Source of the DNA: Candidatus Rickettsiella viridis | Lineage (GTDB): Bacteria > Pseudomonadota > Gammaproteobacteria > Diplorickettsiales > Diplorickettsiaceae | Direction of reading: 5' to 3' | NCBI RefSeq assembly: GCF_003966755.1 | Contig: NZ_AP018005.1 | Span: 310,001-374,000, forward strand | DNA length: 64,000 nt | In this document: positions 9,536 to 17,930 of the stretch, in pieces | Numbering within the stretch: position 1 is the first letter of the stretch | Layout: every line of letters begins with the position of its first letter | The notes under the pieces: generated by a model | Databases searched by the model: none | What the model saw: the letters and a program-made list of their open reading frames with translations, nothing else | What the model was told of the DNA's origin: nothing | Program-made: the position numbers and the translations under genes

Positions 9536-11060
9536 AGCGCTCTTTAAATCAACATCCGTTGTTGCATCGATGACTTTACTCTCGCGGATTTTGGGTTTTG
9601 TACGCGACATTATTGCGGCAAGAATGTTTGGGGCGACTGCAGCGGTTGATGCTTTTTATATTGCATTTAAGATCCCTAACTTTATGCGAGGTTTGTTTGC
9701 AGAAGGTTCCTTTTCAACGGCTTTTATTCCCACTTTAGCAGAATATAAGCAAACAAAGAGTCAAAAAGAAGTTGAGACCTTTATTGCGCATATTACGGGT
9801 GTATTGGGGTTCATTTTATTAGTGGTCAGTATTGCTGGTATTTTAGGTAGCAAAGGCCTAGTAGCACTTTTTGCGCCAGGGTTAGATCCTTATCGTTTTC
9901 AGTTAGCCAGTGAGATGTTAAGAGTAACATTTCCTTATTTAATGTTAATTTCTCTCACGGCATTAGTCGGTGCTATCTTAAATTGTTATGGTTTGTTTTG
10001 GGTACCTGCTTTTACCCCGGCTTTGTTAAATGTTTGTTTGATTGCCACTGCATTTGGAATAACACATTATTTTAAAGTACCGGTAGAGGCGCAAGCATGG
10101 GGTGTGTTATTAGCAGGATTTTTGCAGCTTGGTTTTCAGTTACCTTTTTTAAAACAACTTAATTTATTGCGTAACCCGCTTTTCAACTGGCGTGATCCCG
10201 GTGTGCAAAAAGTATTAAAATTAATGTTACCTGCTTTGTTTGGTTCTTCTATTGGGCAGATTAGTTTATTGCTCAATACCATTTTTGCCTCCTTTTTAGT
10301 AGCAGGAAGTGTAACGTGGCTTTATTATTCAGATAGATTAGCTTATTTTCCTTTAGGCGTTTTTGGCGTTGCCTTATTAACAGTTATTTTGCCGCATCTT
10401 TCGCGTCAACATGCTGCAAAAACACCCGAAGCTTTTTCGAGCACCTTGAACTGGGGGTTGAGATGTAACTTGATAATTGGTATCCCTGCTTCAGTGACGA
10501 TGCTGATTTTGTCAGGCCCTTTGATTATCAGTTTATTTCATTACGGAAAGTTTACTGACCATGATGTCTTCATGACACAGCGCAGTGTGATAGCTTATTC
10601 CGTGGGGCTGCAAGCATTTATGCTGATTAAAGTATTAGCGGCTGCTTTTTATGCGCAACAAAATATTCGTACACCAGTACGTATAGGGATTGCTGCGCTA
10701 GTGGTGAATATGCTTTTAAATATTCTGTTAATTATGCCACTTAAACATGCCGGCTTAGCGTTAGCCAGCTCTTTATCCGCTTGGTTGAATGCAGGATTAT
10801 TGTTGCAAGGACTTAGAACACGCGGTATGTTCCAATGGCAATCGGGGTGGTTGATTTTTATGTTACGCTTGTTATTTGCTAATTGCGTGTTAGCTTTATT
10901 TCTTTATTGGACGGCCGCCGCGTTACCTGTATGGTTAAGTTGGCATTGGCAACAACGTTTTTTGCATATTTTATTGCTCGGTGTGATTTCTATTATTATT
11001 TATATCAGTTGTTTATGGATAAGCGGCTTGCGTTTTCGTGACTTAAAAGCAATGCCATGA
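9528..11060 (+). CDS. murJ: Lipid II flippase MurJ
   Basis: The 510-residue polytopic inner-membrane protein has about 14 hydrophobic segments and the MurJ signature at the N-terminus (SRILGFVRDIIAARMFGA, residues about 20-37, then FAEGSFSTAFIPTL). It moves lipid II across the membrane for peptidoglycan synthesis. The order murJ-ribF is common in gammaproteobacteria. The stop overlaps the ribF start (ATGA, 4 bases). Confidence 0.96.
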   Translation: MSKALFKSTSVVASMTLLSRILGFVRDIIAARMFGATAAVDAFYIAFKIPNFMRGLFAEGSFSTAFIPTLAEYKQTKSQKEVETFIAHITGVLGFILLVVSIAGILGSKGLVALFAPGLDPYRFQLASEMLRVTFPYLMLISLTALVGAILNCYGLFWVPAFTPALLNVCLIATAFGITHYFKVPVEAQAWGVLLAGFLQLGFQLPFLKQLNLLRNPLFNWRDPGVQKVLKLMLPALFGSSIGQISLLLNTIFASFLVAGSVTWLYYSDRLAYFPLGVFGVALLTVILPHLSRQHAAKTPEAFSSTLNWGLRCNLIIGIPASVTMLILSGPLIISLFHYGKFTDHDVFMTQRSVIAYSVGLQAFMLIKVLAAAFYAQQNIRTPVRIGIAALVVNMLLNILLIMPLKHAGLALASSLSAWLNAGLLLQGLRTRGMFQWQSGWLIFMLRLLFANCVLALFLYWTAAALPVWLSWHWQQRFLHILLLGVISIIIYISCLWISGLRFRDLKAMP

Positions 11061-12118
11061 CCGAATTGATTTTTGGGCTACATCATTTAAAGGCAAAGCA
11101 CCTTGCTCGTGTAGACTCACAGCAATTGGATTTTCGGCAAGGCGCCGCGAAAATGAGCAACCGGAGTGTATGTAGAATACATGAGGATTGCGAATTGAGT
11201 GGGAACGCCGCCGAAAATTCAAGTGCGAAGAGTATATTAACGATTGGGAACTTCGATGGCGTCCATCAGGGCCATAAAGTGATCATTCGCGCATTACAGC
11301 AACAAGCAAAACTGTTGCATTTGCCTAGTTGCGTGATGTTATTCGAACCCCATCCGCAAGAATTTTTTTTGCAAGAAAAAGCGTCGGCACGGTTGATGCG
11401 TTTGCGCGAAAAAATAAAAATTCTTAAAGATTTATCGGTTGATAGAATAGTTTGCTTGCGCTTTAACAAGCATTTAGCCGGTATGTCAGCGGAAACATTT
11501 GTTAAAGAAATTTTAGTCGCTAAATTAGGTGTTCGTTCTTTAATAGTAGGTGATGACTTTAGATTTGGAAAAGGGCGTCAAGGCGATTTTGCAAGTTTAA
11601 AAAAGTTAGGTCGGCAATATGGCTTTGAAGTCCATGCAACACCGACGGTACTGTTTGAGGGCGAACGTATAGGAAGCTCGCGTGTGCGCAACGCCTTAAA
11701 AGAAGGCGATTTTTCTTTAGCAAAACAGCTGTTAACACGACCGTTTACATTAAGTGGTCGCGTTATTCAGGGTGATCAACGTGGTCGTTTATTAGGATTT
11801 GCTACGGCAAATATTGCCTTGCATCGTTTAGTGTTGCCTGTAAGCGGTGTTTTTATGGTGCGCGTACATGGTTTAGGCGAAAAGCCTTTCAATGCCGTGG
11901 CCAATTGTGGAAGACGACCTACCGTTAATGGCCTGAAAGATTTATTAGAAATTCATTTATTAGATTTTAATACAGATATTTATGGTGTTTGTTTAGAAAT
12001 AGAATTTTTAAAAAAAATTCGAGAGGAGAAAAAGTTTTCGTCGTTAGAAGAATTAAAACAGCAGATTGAGGCAGATGTTAAGTGGGCAAAAGAGGTATTT
12101 AAAGCATTGTATGGATAA
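11057..12118 (+). CDS. ribF: Riboflavin kinase / FMN adenylyltransferase with a 41-residue in-frame element insertion
   Basis: The bifunctional enzyme makes FMN and then FAD. The adenylyltransferase domain starts at LTIGNFDGVHQGH (residues 61-73); GDDFRFGKGRQGD and SSRVRNAL follow. The kinase domain has GRVIQGDQRGRLLGFATANI and NCGRRPTV. At 353 residues it is about 41 longer than the roughly 310 of the family. The excess is residues 19-60, exactly the 121-bp interspersed element plus a TA duplication, placed between the N-terminal strand (LIFGLHHL...ARV) and the ATP-binding LTIGNFDGVH. The frame is kept and no other riboflavin kinase is seen here, so it is probably functional. The gene usually precedes ileS-lspA, which are absent here. 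Confidence 0.95.
   Translation: MTELIFGLHHLKAKHLARVDSQQLDFRQGAAKMSNRSVCRIHEDCELSGNAAENSSAKSILTIGNFDGVHQGHKVIIRALQQQAKLLHLPSCVMLFEPHPQEFFLQEKASARLMRLREKIKILKDLSVDRIVCLRFNKHLAGMSAETFVKEILVAKLGVRSLIVGDDFRFGKGRQGDFASLKKLGRQYGFEVHATPTVLFEGERIGSSRVRNALKEGDFSLAKQLLTRPFTLSGRVIQGDQRGRLLGFATANIALHRLVLPVSGVFMVRVHGLGEKPFNAVANCGRRPTVNGLKDLLEIHLLDFNTDIYGVCLEIEFLKKIREEKKFSSLEELKQQIEADVKWAKEVFKALYG
11114..11234 (+). mobile_element. 121-bp TA-flanked element inserted in ribF
   Basis: It begins GACTCACAGCAATTGG (first base changed from T) and ends AGTGCGAAGAGTA, flanked by TA at 11112-11113 and 11235-11236. Removing the element and one TA takes out 123 bp and restores ARV-LTIGNFDGVH. It is read in the frame that gives the peptide core IHEDCELSGNAAENSSAKSI. 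There is no stop in this frame across the copy. Confidence 0.88.
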
Positions 12119-12216
12119 ATGGCGTGCTTGCTATCTGCTTGAAGTGAAGCTATAAAATAAATGGATTTTTAAAAAGTCGGATTTTTTGCAGACGGTTATT
12201 AGGGAGGATAGTTTTC

Positions 12217-13065
12217 GTGAAAAAATATCTTGTAGCCGGATGGTTTATTTCATCGTTGTTGAGCCCCCTGTTTGCGCAAGCTCAATGTTGTTGTGTCGCC
12301 AAAAAGCCTTCGCCCAAAATGTACGTGGATCTGGGAATAGGTCAGGCGTTAACGTATCATGTCAAGCCAGCTTTCTCGGGGGCGGCCGTCGATTTTCTTG
12401 GTCTGAATAATGTTGCGTTAAGGCCAAGGAATTCAGGAGGGTTGCCACAAAGTTTTAGCGTAGGTGCGGGTTGGTTATGGCCGCAAGTGTATCGCCTGGA
12501 GTCGCCTTATTTTCCTTTTGTGAGTATAGGGCTCAGTTATCAGCATACGAATTTGTTTAATACTAAAAAATCAGTAGTTTACTGGTTTGAGGAGGCGCTT
12601 CCTGATGGAGAGAAAGCTGCACAGCCATTTGCCGTTGCACCTTATACTTTTTCCCAGGATAGTGTAATGGCCAATCTGAAGCTCGATCTATATAGATGGC
12701 GATATGTGATGCCCTATCTGAGCTTAGGTTTGGGAGCCGCTTGGAATCAAGTCAAAGACAAAGCGGTTTTTACTGCAGTGGATGGTGAGCAGGTTCGTGG
12801 TCAGATAACAGATGCTAATTCACGGAATACGGCGTTTAGTTACAGTGCTGGCCTTGGGCTTGATTTCCCGGTGACAGAAAAATTTTGGTTGAGTTTGGGT
12901 TATGCGTATAGTGGCTTAGGTCGTATGGGTGGAATAAACTCGCTGACAAACTCAGTAGACCCAAACCCAACAAACCCACTTGATATAATACTGAATCACG
13001 TATCTAGTTTTGGTCAGGTTAGTACGCAAACCATTTTATTAATGGGGCGTTATGTGTTTGCTTAA
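12217..13065 (+). CDS. Outer-membrane beta-barrel protein (Legionella/Coxiella-type, small porin-like)
   Basis: The 282-residue protein starts with GTG, with AGGGAGG 10 bases upstream. An N-terminal signal peptide (KKYLVAGWFISSLLSPLFAQA, about residues 2-22) is followed by a short Cys-rich stretch (QCCCVAKK). Alternating strands end with LLMGRYVFA, as in 8-stranded barrels. Aromatic and glycine-rich strand patterns (YLSLGLGAAWNQ, FWLSLGYAYSGLG) support a barrel. The function is unknown. It sits alone between ribF and a repeat that may act as terminator. A lipoprotein is less likely since the Cys follows AQAQ rather than a lipobox. Confidence 0.75.
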   Translation: MKKYLVAGWFISSLLSPLFAQAQCCCVAKKPSPKMYVDLGIGQALTYHVKPAFSGAAVDFLGLNNVALRPRNSGGLPQSFSVGAGWLWPQVYRLESPYFPFVSIGLSYQHTNLFNTKKSVVYWFEEALPDGEKAAQPFAVAPYTFSQDSVMANLKLDLYRWRYVMPYLSLGLGAAWNQVKDKAVFTAVDGEQVRGQITDANSRNTAFSYSAGLGLDFPVTEKFWLSLGYAYSGLGRMGGINSLTNSVDPNPTNPLDIILNHVSSFGQVSTQTILLMGRYVFA

Positions 13066-13084
13066 AATGATATTTTGTCATTAA

Positions 13085-13194
13085 GATTGCCGCGCTTCGC
13101 TCGCAATGACAGTATAGCCTGGCAATCCAGTGAAACGATTAATTTTTTCCTGGATGGCCACGGCTGAAACGATGTTCCAGCCGTGGCCATGACG
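13085..13194. repeat. Two-module REP-like repeat (GTCATTGCGAGCG... plus GGCCACGG hairpin), copy 1
   Basis: Module one (13085-13110) reads GATTGCCGCGCTTCGCTCGC then AATGAC. Module two is a hairpin with 13-bp perfect arms at 13154-13166 and 13178-13190 (ATGGCCACGGCTG and its complement). The same modules recur at 29291, 32454 and 58173. After the outer-membrane gene the hairpin could also stop transcription, but the T-rich run lies about 15 bases farther on. Confidence 0.7.
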
Positions 13195-13224
13195 GGTTAT
13201 TTCTATTTTTTTATCTCATAAAAC

Positions 13225-13287
13225 CTTAATATTTATCGTGTTTAATCTTATCTAGGTTTAATCTTATCTAGGTTTAATTTTATCTAA
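13225..13287 (+). repeat. Four YTTAAT boxes at exact 16-bp spacing upstream of the SGNH gene
   Basis: CTTAAT or TTTAAT starts at 13225, 13241, 13257 and 13273. The last three belong to a 16-bp unit GTTTAATCTTATCTAG repeated three times (third copy with changes). The array ends 30 bases before the ATG at 13317, so it lies in the promoter or leader of that gene. The regular spacing suggests a regulator binding array or simple slippage duplication. Confidence 0.6.
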
Positions 13288-13316
13288 AGAATAACCAAAA
13301 TAAAAAATGAGCTGTT

Positions 13317-15344
13317 ATGGCTGAAATTTTTCGTGATTTAGCTGCAAAAGCTTCTGCTCCACTTTTTCCTCAGAGACGGGTTGCAAGCACTTATGCGGCT
13401 GCGGCGCCTCTTCCTCAGGAAAAAACCGAAGTAAATGGTACCATCAACGTCATCGGTGATAGTTTAAGTGACGCCGGTAAAAAGCATGGCAAATATAAAC
13501 AAAAAATATTTAGATGGATACCTTATCGTTGGTTTTTGCATCAATCACCTGAAGATCAGTTTACCAATGGTCGTGTGTGGACCTATCCGCTTCAATTAAG
13601 AATGCAGCATCAACTGAAAGAAATATCAACTAGAAACCCATTATATAACGTTAATGGTTCTTTCCTTAATTTTAATGCAGAAGGGAAAAATATGGCTGAA
13701 GGGGGATCTACAGCCTATAATTATCGGCGTTTTATTAATTTTTTCAGGCGTATTAAAGGATTTATATTAAGCTTTTTTCTTAATAATATCGAAAAACAAA
13801 GCTATGATATAAAGAAGGAAGACCAAGGCATTAAACCGGATGATTTAAATCTCGTTTTTGCAGGCGCAAATGATTTTGTAACCGTAGGTTATTGTAATGA
13901 AGGCGGAGTCTCTAGGGCTATAAAGGGTATCCAAACATCAATCGATCTATTAACGACGACACAGAAAAAGACAGGTAGTTCAAACTATACAAAAAATGTG
14001 GTGGTCTTTACATTGCCGGATTTTAGTAAGACACCCCGATTTCAGGGAAAAACAGAGAAAGAGAGAGCTCAAGCACAAAACATGTGCTTGAAATTCAATG
14101 AGGAGTTGAAAGATTTAGCCCAAAGTTATCGATATATTGATTTTAGATTTGGCGATATCTATCAGATTAAAAGTAAGGACAAAATAGATGCTATTTTAGC
14201 TAAAATTAAGCGGCAAGGAATAATCGTGCTCGGTAAGGGAAGCCATAGAACGGTTTACTTTGTTGAAAAAGGTAAGTTTGTATTGCAGCCCTCAAAAGCT
14301 GAGCCTGTAACAGTTAAGGTGAAGCTGGCTAAAGATCAGCAAAAAATGTTGGGCTTAAAGCAAGGAAAAGTTGAAAGAAATTCAGACAATACAGTGTTTC
14401 TAGATGAATGGATTTGTCAGTTAGCTAGTCATGCAAAATTAGATACCGATGTGAAAGTGTTTGATACAGCGGCTGTTTTTAATGAAGTGAATGAAAATCC
14501 TGAAATGTATGGATTTACTAGTGGGTGTGCTATTTATTATGGTTTTAATAAATGTGAGGAACCTATTAAAGGTAATGCAGTTGTTTTAACTAAAACGAAA
14601 GACAATAATATGGAGGTTTTATTTTTTCAGCAAGGAGAGTTAGTAAGAGACAAAAAAGGAAAAGTTAGGAAAGTAATATTAAATCTGTCTACAGAGTTGC
14701 AAAAACAGCTAGACTTGAGTGTGGGAAATCAAGCGGGCGATATGCGCAAAGTGGTAGGCTTAGAGCAGAAGCATAGTGTATGGCATACTCGAATCATTCA
14801 GGCGGCAATAAGGGGGTACGAAGGTCACTTTGGAGAAAAAATTAAGTTGGCAGATATTTATACTTCTATTTTATTACAAATAAAGAAAAGCCTGCCTAAT
14901 CAAAGCCGAATATTTTGGGATGATTTACACCCCACAGCGACAATGCATTTTTTATTAGAGCTTGTGTTTAGTGAGTTTTTTAATAATCACTATCAGCTGC
15001 AGTTTCCCAGACAATGGTTGGACGATACGGCGATTCTTCAGCGCAAGGAAGATACAGTGGAATTACCTTTTAAGTCGCATGAGGCACCTGAGAGTTTCAC
15101 ATTCGGAGTTAATAATAAAAAAGCGAAGTTAGCTATATTCAGTCAGCCGAATGTGGTAGCAGCTAGCGCAGTGGTAAAGAAAAATGATAATGGCAAGACC
15201 CGGTTGTTATCCGCAGATAAAGGGTATTACCGTGCTTCATGCTTAAAACCCTACTCTCGGTATCATCTACTCAAAGCAGCGACCCCTCCTCGTATAGAAG
15301 ATAGGGTCGTCGATGAACTTAAAAAGGTACACTTTAGTTGCTAA
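13317..15344 (+). CDS. SGNH/GDSL-type hydrolase-like protein with inserted repeats; candidate secreted effector
   Basis: The 675-residue protein has GDSL block I INVIGDSLSDAG (nucleophile Ser49), a block III-like FAGANDF near residue 180, and the catalytic Asp/His block WDDLHPTATMH near 535. VFDTAAVFNEVNENPEMYGFT also resembles GDSL lipases of the thermolabile-hemolysin/Legionella PlaA group. It is much longer than those (about 300-450). Two similar beta-rich segments (about residues 302-350 and 420-470) are inserted; both read xVL.K...-V.F...G..V...-VKV/VIL then a (D/E)xQ(K)..L.L tail. No classical signal peptide is present, so export by a type IV system is an inference. It could instead be a cytosolic esterase. 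Confidence 0.7.
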   Translation: MAEIFRDLAAKASAPLFPQRRVASTYAAAAPLPQEKTEVNGTINVIGDSLSDAGKKHGKYKQKIFRWIPYRWFLHQSPEDQFTNGRVWTYPLQLRMQHQLKEISTRNPLYNVNGSFLNFNAEGKNMAEGGSTAYNYRRFINFFRRIKGFILSFFLNNIEKQSYDIKKEDQGIKPDDLNLVFAGANDFVTVGYCNEGGVSRAIKGIQTSIDLLTTTQKKTGSSNYTKNVVVFTLPDFSKTPRFQGKTEKERAQAQNMCLKFNEELKDLAQSYRYIDFRFGDIYQIKSKDKIDAILAKIKRQGIIVLGKGSHRTVYFVEKGKFVLQPSKAEPVTVKVKLAKDQQKMLGLKQGKVERNSDNTVFLDEWICQLASHAKLDTDVKVFDTAAVFNEVNENPEMYGFTSGCAIYYGFNKCEEPIKGNAVVLTKTKDNNMEVLFFQQGELVRDKKGKVRKVILNLSTELQKQLDLSVGNQAGDMRKVVGLEQKHSVWHTRIIQAAIRGYEGHFGEKIKLADIYTSILLQIKKSLPNQSRIFWDDLHPTATMHFLLELVFSEFFNNHYQLQFPRQWLDDTAILQRKEDTVELPFKSHEAPESFTFGVNNKKAKLAIFSQPNVVAASAVVKKNDNGKTRLLSADKGYYRASCLKPYSRYHLLKAATPPRIEDRVVDELKKVHFSC

Positions 15345-15386
15345 TTCTTTGACGAAACGATGCTAGCTGATTAGACTACGCGGTCT

Positions 15387-16130
15387 ATGACTAAAAAAGA
15401 ATTTATACTCATTTTGCAGGATAGTCGGCAGATTGCGCCTGCGGTTAAACATTTCACTTTTCATCGAGAGGATGGAGAGGCTTGTAGTTTTATTCCAGGC
15501 CAGTTTATTACCTTACATATTCCCACACCGGAAAAGGTTTTACGGCGTAGTTATAGCATTGCGAATAGTACCCATGAAGCGAGTGATAAAATAGAGTTTG
15601 CTGCATCGTATGTTCCGGAAGGGACAGCGAGTGATCTTTTATTCACAATGCAAGTGGGTGATAAGGTAACAGCAACCGGTCCTTTTGGTCGTTTGGTGTT
15701 GAGAGATGAACAGCCTAATCGCTATATTTTTGTGGCGACAGGGACAGGTATTACACCCTATCGAACCATGTTATCTGAACTGGCGCATCGCTTTAAACAA
15801 CATCCTTGTTTTAAAGTCGTTTTATTATTTGGTGTACGCAAGCCCGAAGATTTGTTATATCGTGATGAATTTACCCGATTTGCACAAAAAAATCCTTGGT
15901 TTGAATTCCGTGCCTACTACAGTCGTATTAAATTAGAACAACGTTTACCTTATGAATATGAAGGCCGCGTGCTCAATGCTTTTAATGAGATTGAGCCTAA
16001 TCCTAAACAAGACATCGTTTATTTATGCGGTAATCCGAATATGGTAGACGAAGTGTTTTCTCTTTTGATCAATACCCATAGTTTCCCTTCGGAAATGGTC
16101 CGACGCGAAAAATATATTTCATCAAATTAA
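15387..16130 (+). CDS. Ferredoxin/flavodoxin-NADP+ reductase family protein
   Basis: The 247-residue protein has the FAD-binding domain first (PGQFITLHIPTPEKVLRRSYSIAN, RxYS motif near residue 52) and then the NADP domain (VATGTGITPYRTML near 117 and YLCGNPNMVDEVFSLL near 215). This is the plant-type FNR fold without a fused [2Fe-2S] domain. It would move electrons between NADPH and a ferredoxin or flavodoxin. It is a single gene 42 bases after the SGNH gene and converges on ribH. Which electron partner it uses cannot be told. Confidence 0.85.
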   Translation: MTKKEFILILQDSRQIAPAVKHFTFHREDGEACSFIPGQFITLHIPTPEKVLRRSYSIANSTHEASDKIEFAASYVPEGTASDLLFTMQVGDKVTATGPFGRLVLRDEQPNRYIFVATGTGITPYRTMLSELAHRFKQHPCFKVVLLFGVRKPEDLLYRDEFTRFAQKNPWFEFRAYYSRIKLEQRLPYEYEGRVLNAFNEIEPNPKQDIVYLCGNPNMVDEVFSLLINTHSFPSEMVRREKYISSN

Positions 16131-16136
16131 ACTAAT

Positions 16137-16169
16137 CTAAAAATACGCTCGTAAAGAGAATATTTTTAG
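16137..16169. terminator. Possible bidirectional terminator between the FNR gene and ribH
   Basis: CTAAAAATA (16137-16145) pairs perfectly with TATTTTTAG (16161-16169). The hairpin lies between convergent stop codons and overlaps the last bases of ribH. The stem is AT-only, so the call is tentative. Confidence 0.35.
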
Positions 16170-16654
16170 ACAGCGATTTCTTCAATTTGATCTAATAGAG
16201 ATATCATCTCCATAGCGGCATCGACCGCTTCAGCTCCTTTATTAATACGCGCTAAGGCTTGTGCTTCATCATCGGTGGTTAATACGCCAAATATCACCGG
16301 GATATTTTCTTCTAACGCTACTTTTTGACAGGCATAACTGACTTGTTGACAGACATAGTCATAATGGCTGGTCTCACCACGAATGACAGCGCCTAAGCAA
16401 ATGATGGCCAGGTAGTTGCTGTCGGAAAGCGCAAATTGTTGTGCGGCAAGACCGATCTCTATAGCGCCCGGTACTCTAACCACGGTGATTTGTTCTTCGG
16501 GAAAATTAAGCGCTTTTAAGCGGGCCAATGCGCTTTCTAGTAACGCATCTGTAATTTCTTCATTAAAGCGACTGACGACAATGGCCAGTTTAAATTCTTG
16601 TTCAGGATGGGAAAAGTGCAAAGGTTTTGCAGTGATTTCTTGTATTTTTTTCAT
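16166..16654 (-). CDS. ribH: 6,7-dimethyl-8-ribityllumazine synthase
   Basis: The 162-residue protein catalyses the penultimate riboflavin step, condensing the pyrimidine product with 3,4-dihydroxybutanone-4-phosphate. Motifs are [25 protein letters not shown], the [15 protein letters not shown] block with the active histidine, and [10 protein letters not shown]. It is last in the leftward set ribD-ribBA-ribH, 20 bases after ribBA. Riboflavin synthase (ribE), often located between ribD and ribBA, is missing here. Confidence 0.97.
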   Translation of the reverse strand: MKKIQEITAKPLHFSHPEQEFKLAIVVSRFNEEITDALLESALARLKALNFPEEQITVVRVPGAIEIGLAAQQFALSDSNYLAIICLGAVIRGETSHYDYVCQQVSYACQKVALEENIPVIFGVLTTDDEAQALARINKGAEAVDAAMEMISLLDQIEEIAV

Positions 16655-16674
16655 AAATAATTGTCCTTTTTATA

Positions 16675-17886
16675 TTATAGATTGAGAAGATGGCCTAACT
16701 TGCTTTGTTTGGTTTTTAAGTAGGCTTGATTCGTTTTATTGGGTTGAGCAATTAATGGAATACGTTCTATTACGGTAATTCCTTGTTGTTTTAAATCAGC
16801 TATTTTTTGTGGATTGTTAGTGAGCAATTTTACGGTAAGTTGTTTAAGCTGCCGAAGAATTTGTGCGCCTATCCAATAATCACGCTCATCACTACCGAAG
16901 CCTAATTTCTGGTTAGCTTCCACGGTATCAAAGCCTTGGTCTTGTAACGCATAGGCTTTAAGTTTATTGAGTAAGCCAATACCGCGTCCTTCTTGGCGAA
17001 GGTATAATAATGTTCCGCCTTGTTGACTGATCTGACGCAACGATTCATGTAATTGCCAACCACAATCACAACGCGCAGAGCCAAAAATATCGCCGGTAAA
17101 ACATTCGGAATGGATACGTACTAGGGTGGATTGATCGGTTTGCTTAGGGTTGTCTTTAATGAGGGCTAAATGGTGATGTTGGTCAAGACAGCTCTCAAAT
17201 AATTTGATGGTTAAATCACCATAGTCTTCGGTAGGCAGCCCAATGGAAGCAATTTCTTTGACTAGGGACTCTGTTTGTAATCGATAGTCAATCAATTCTC
17301 GGATGGATAAGAGGGTGAGTTGATGCTGTTCTGCAAATTTTTGCAAATCAGGGAAGCGAGCCATACTGCCATCAGGATTCATGATTTCACAAATAACGGC
17401 AGCGGGTGTTAGGCCGGCTAAGCGCATCAGATCGGTACCACCTTCGGTTTGCCCCATACGCTCTAGAACTCCTCCTTTGCGAGCACGTAAAGGAAAAATA
17501 TGGCCCGGCATCACAATATTTTTCGCGGTACTTTGAGGGTTGACCGCTACTTTAATGGTATGTGCTCTATCTGCCGCCGAAATCCCTGTCGTAACCCCTT
17601 CGGCCGCTTCTATAGAGGCAGTAAAGGCGGTATTGAAAGGGTTAGTCGAGTGTTCCACCATCATAGGAAGCTGTAAACGCTGGATATCAGCCTCCTGCAA
17701 GGCGAGACAAATTAAGCCCCGTGCATGTTGCGCCATAAAATTAATTGCTTCAGGCGTCACTTGGTCTGCTGCAAGAATTAAATCGCCTTCATTTTCACGA
17801 TTTTCATGGTCAAATAGGATAACCATCTTGCCTTGGCGTAAGTCGTCTAAAGCGCGATGGATAGTGGAAAAAGAGGAAGTATTCAT
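16675..17886 (-). CDS. ribBA: Bifunctional 3,4-dihydroxybutanone-4-phosphate synthase / GTP cyclohydrolase II
   Basis: The RibB domain (about residues 1-205) has [13 protein letters not shown] and the [11 protein letters not shown] end. The RibA domain follows with the zinc cysteines of [14 protein letters not shown], the [20 protein letters not shown] motif and LLTNNPQKI. Both active sites look complete, unlike some relatives in which the RibA half is degenerate. ATG at 17886 is chosen as start. A TTG at 17913, preceded by GGGG with 8-base spacing, would add 9 residues and cannot be excluded. It lies just after ribD on the same strand. Confidence 0.96.
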   Translation of the reverse strand: MNTSSFSTIHRALDDLRQGKMVILFDHENRENEGDLILAADQVTPEAINFMAQHARGLICLALQEADIQRLQLPMMVEHSTNPFNTAFTASIEAAEGVTTGISAADRAHTIKVAVNPQSTAKNIVMPGHIFPLRARKGGVLERMGQTEGGTDLMRLAGLTPAAVICEIMNPDGSMARFPDLQKFAEQHQLTLLSIRELIDYRLQTESLVKEIASIGLPTEDYGDLTIKLFESCLDQHHHLALIKDNPKQTDQSTLVRIHSECFTGDIFGSARCDCGWQLHESLRQISQQGGTLLYLRQEGRGIGLLNKLKAYALQDQGFDTVEANQKLGFGSDERDYWIGAQILRQLKQLTVKLLTNNPQKIADLKQQGITVIERIPLIAQPNKTNQAYLKTKQSKLGHLLNL

Positions 17887-17930
17887 ACCAGAGCTTATTT
17901 TATTAATTATCAATGATTATACCCCTATTC

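Noticed and set aside
13225-13287. Calling the YTTAAT array a PmrA box
   Set aside because: The 16-bp spacing does not fit the PmrA site as I know it, so only the array itself is reported.
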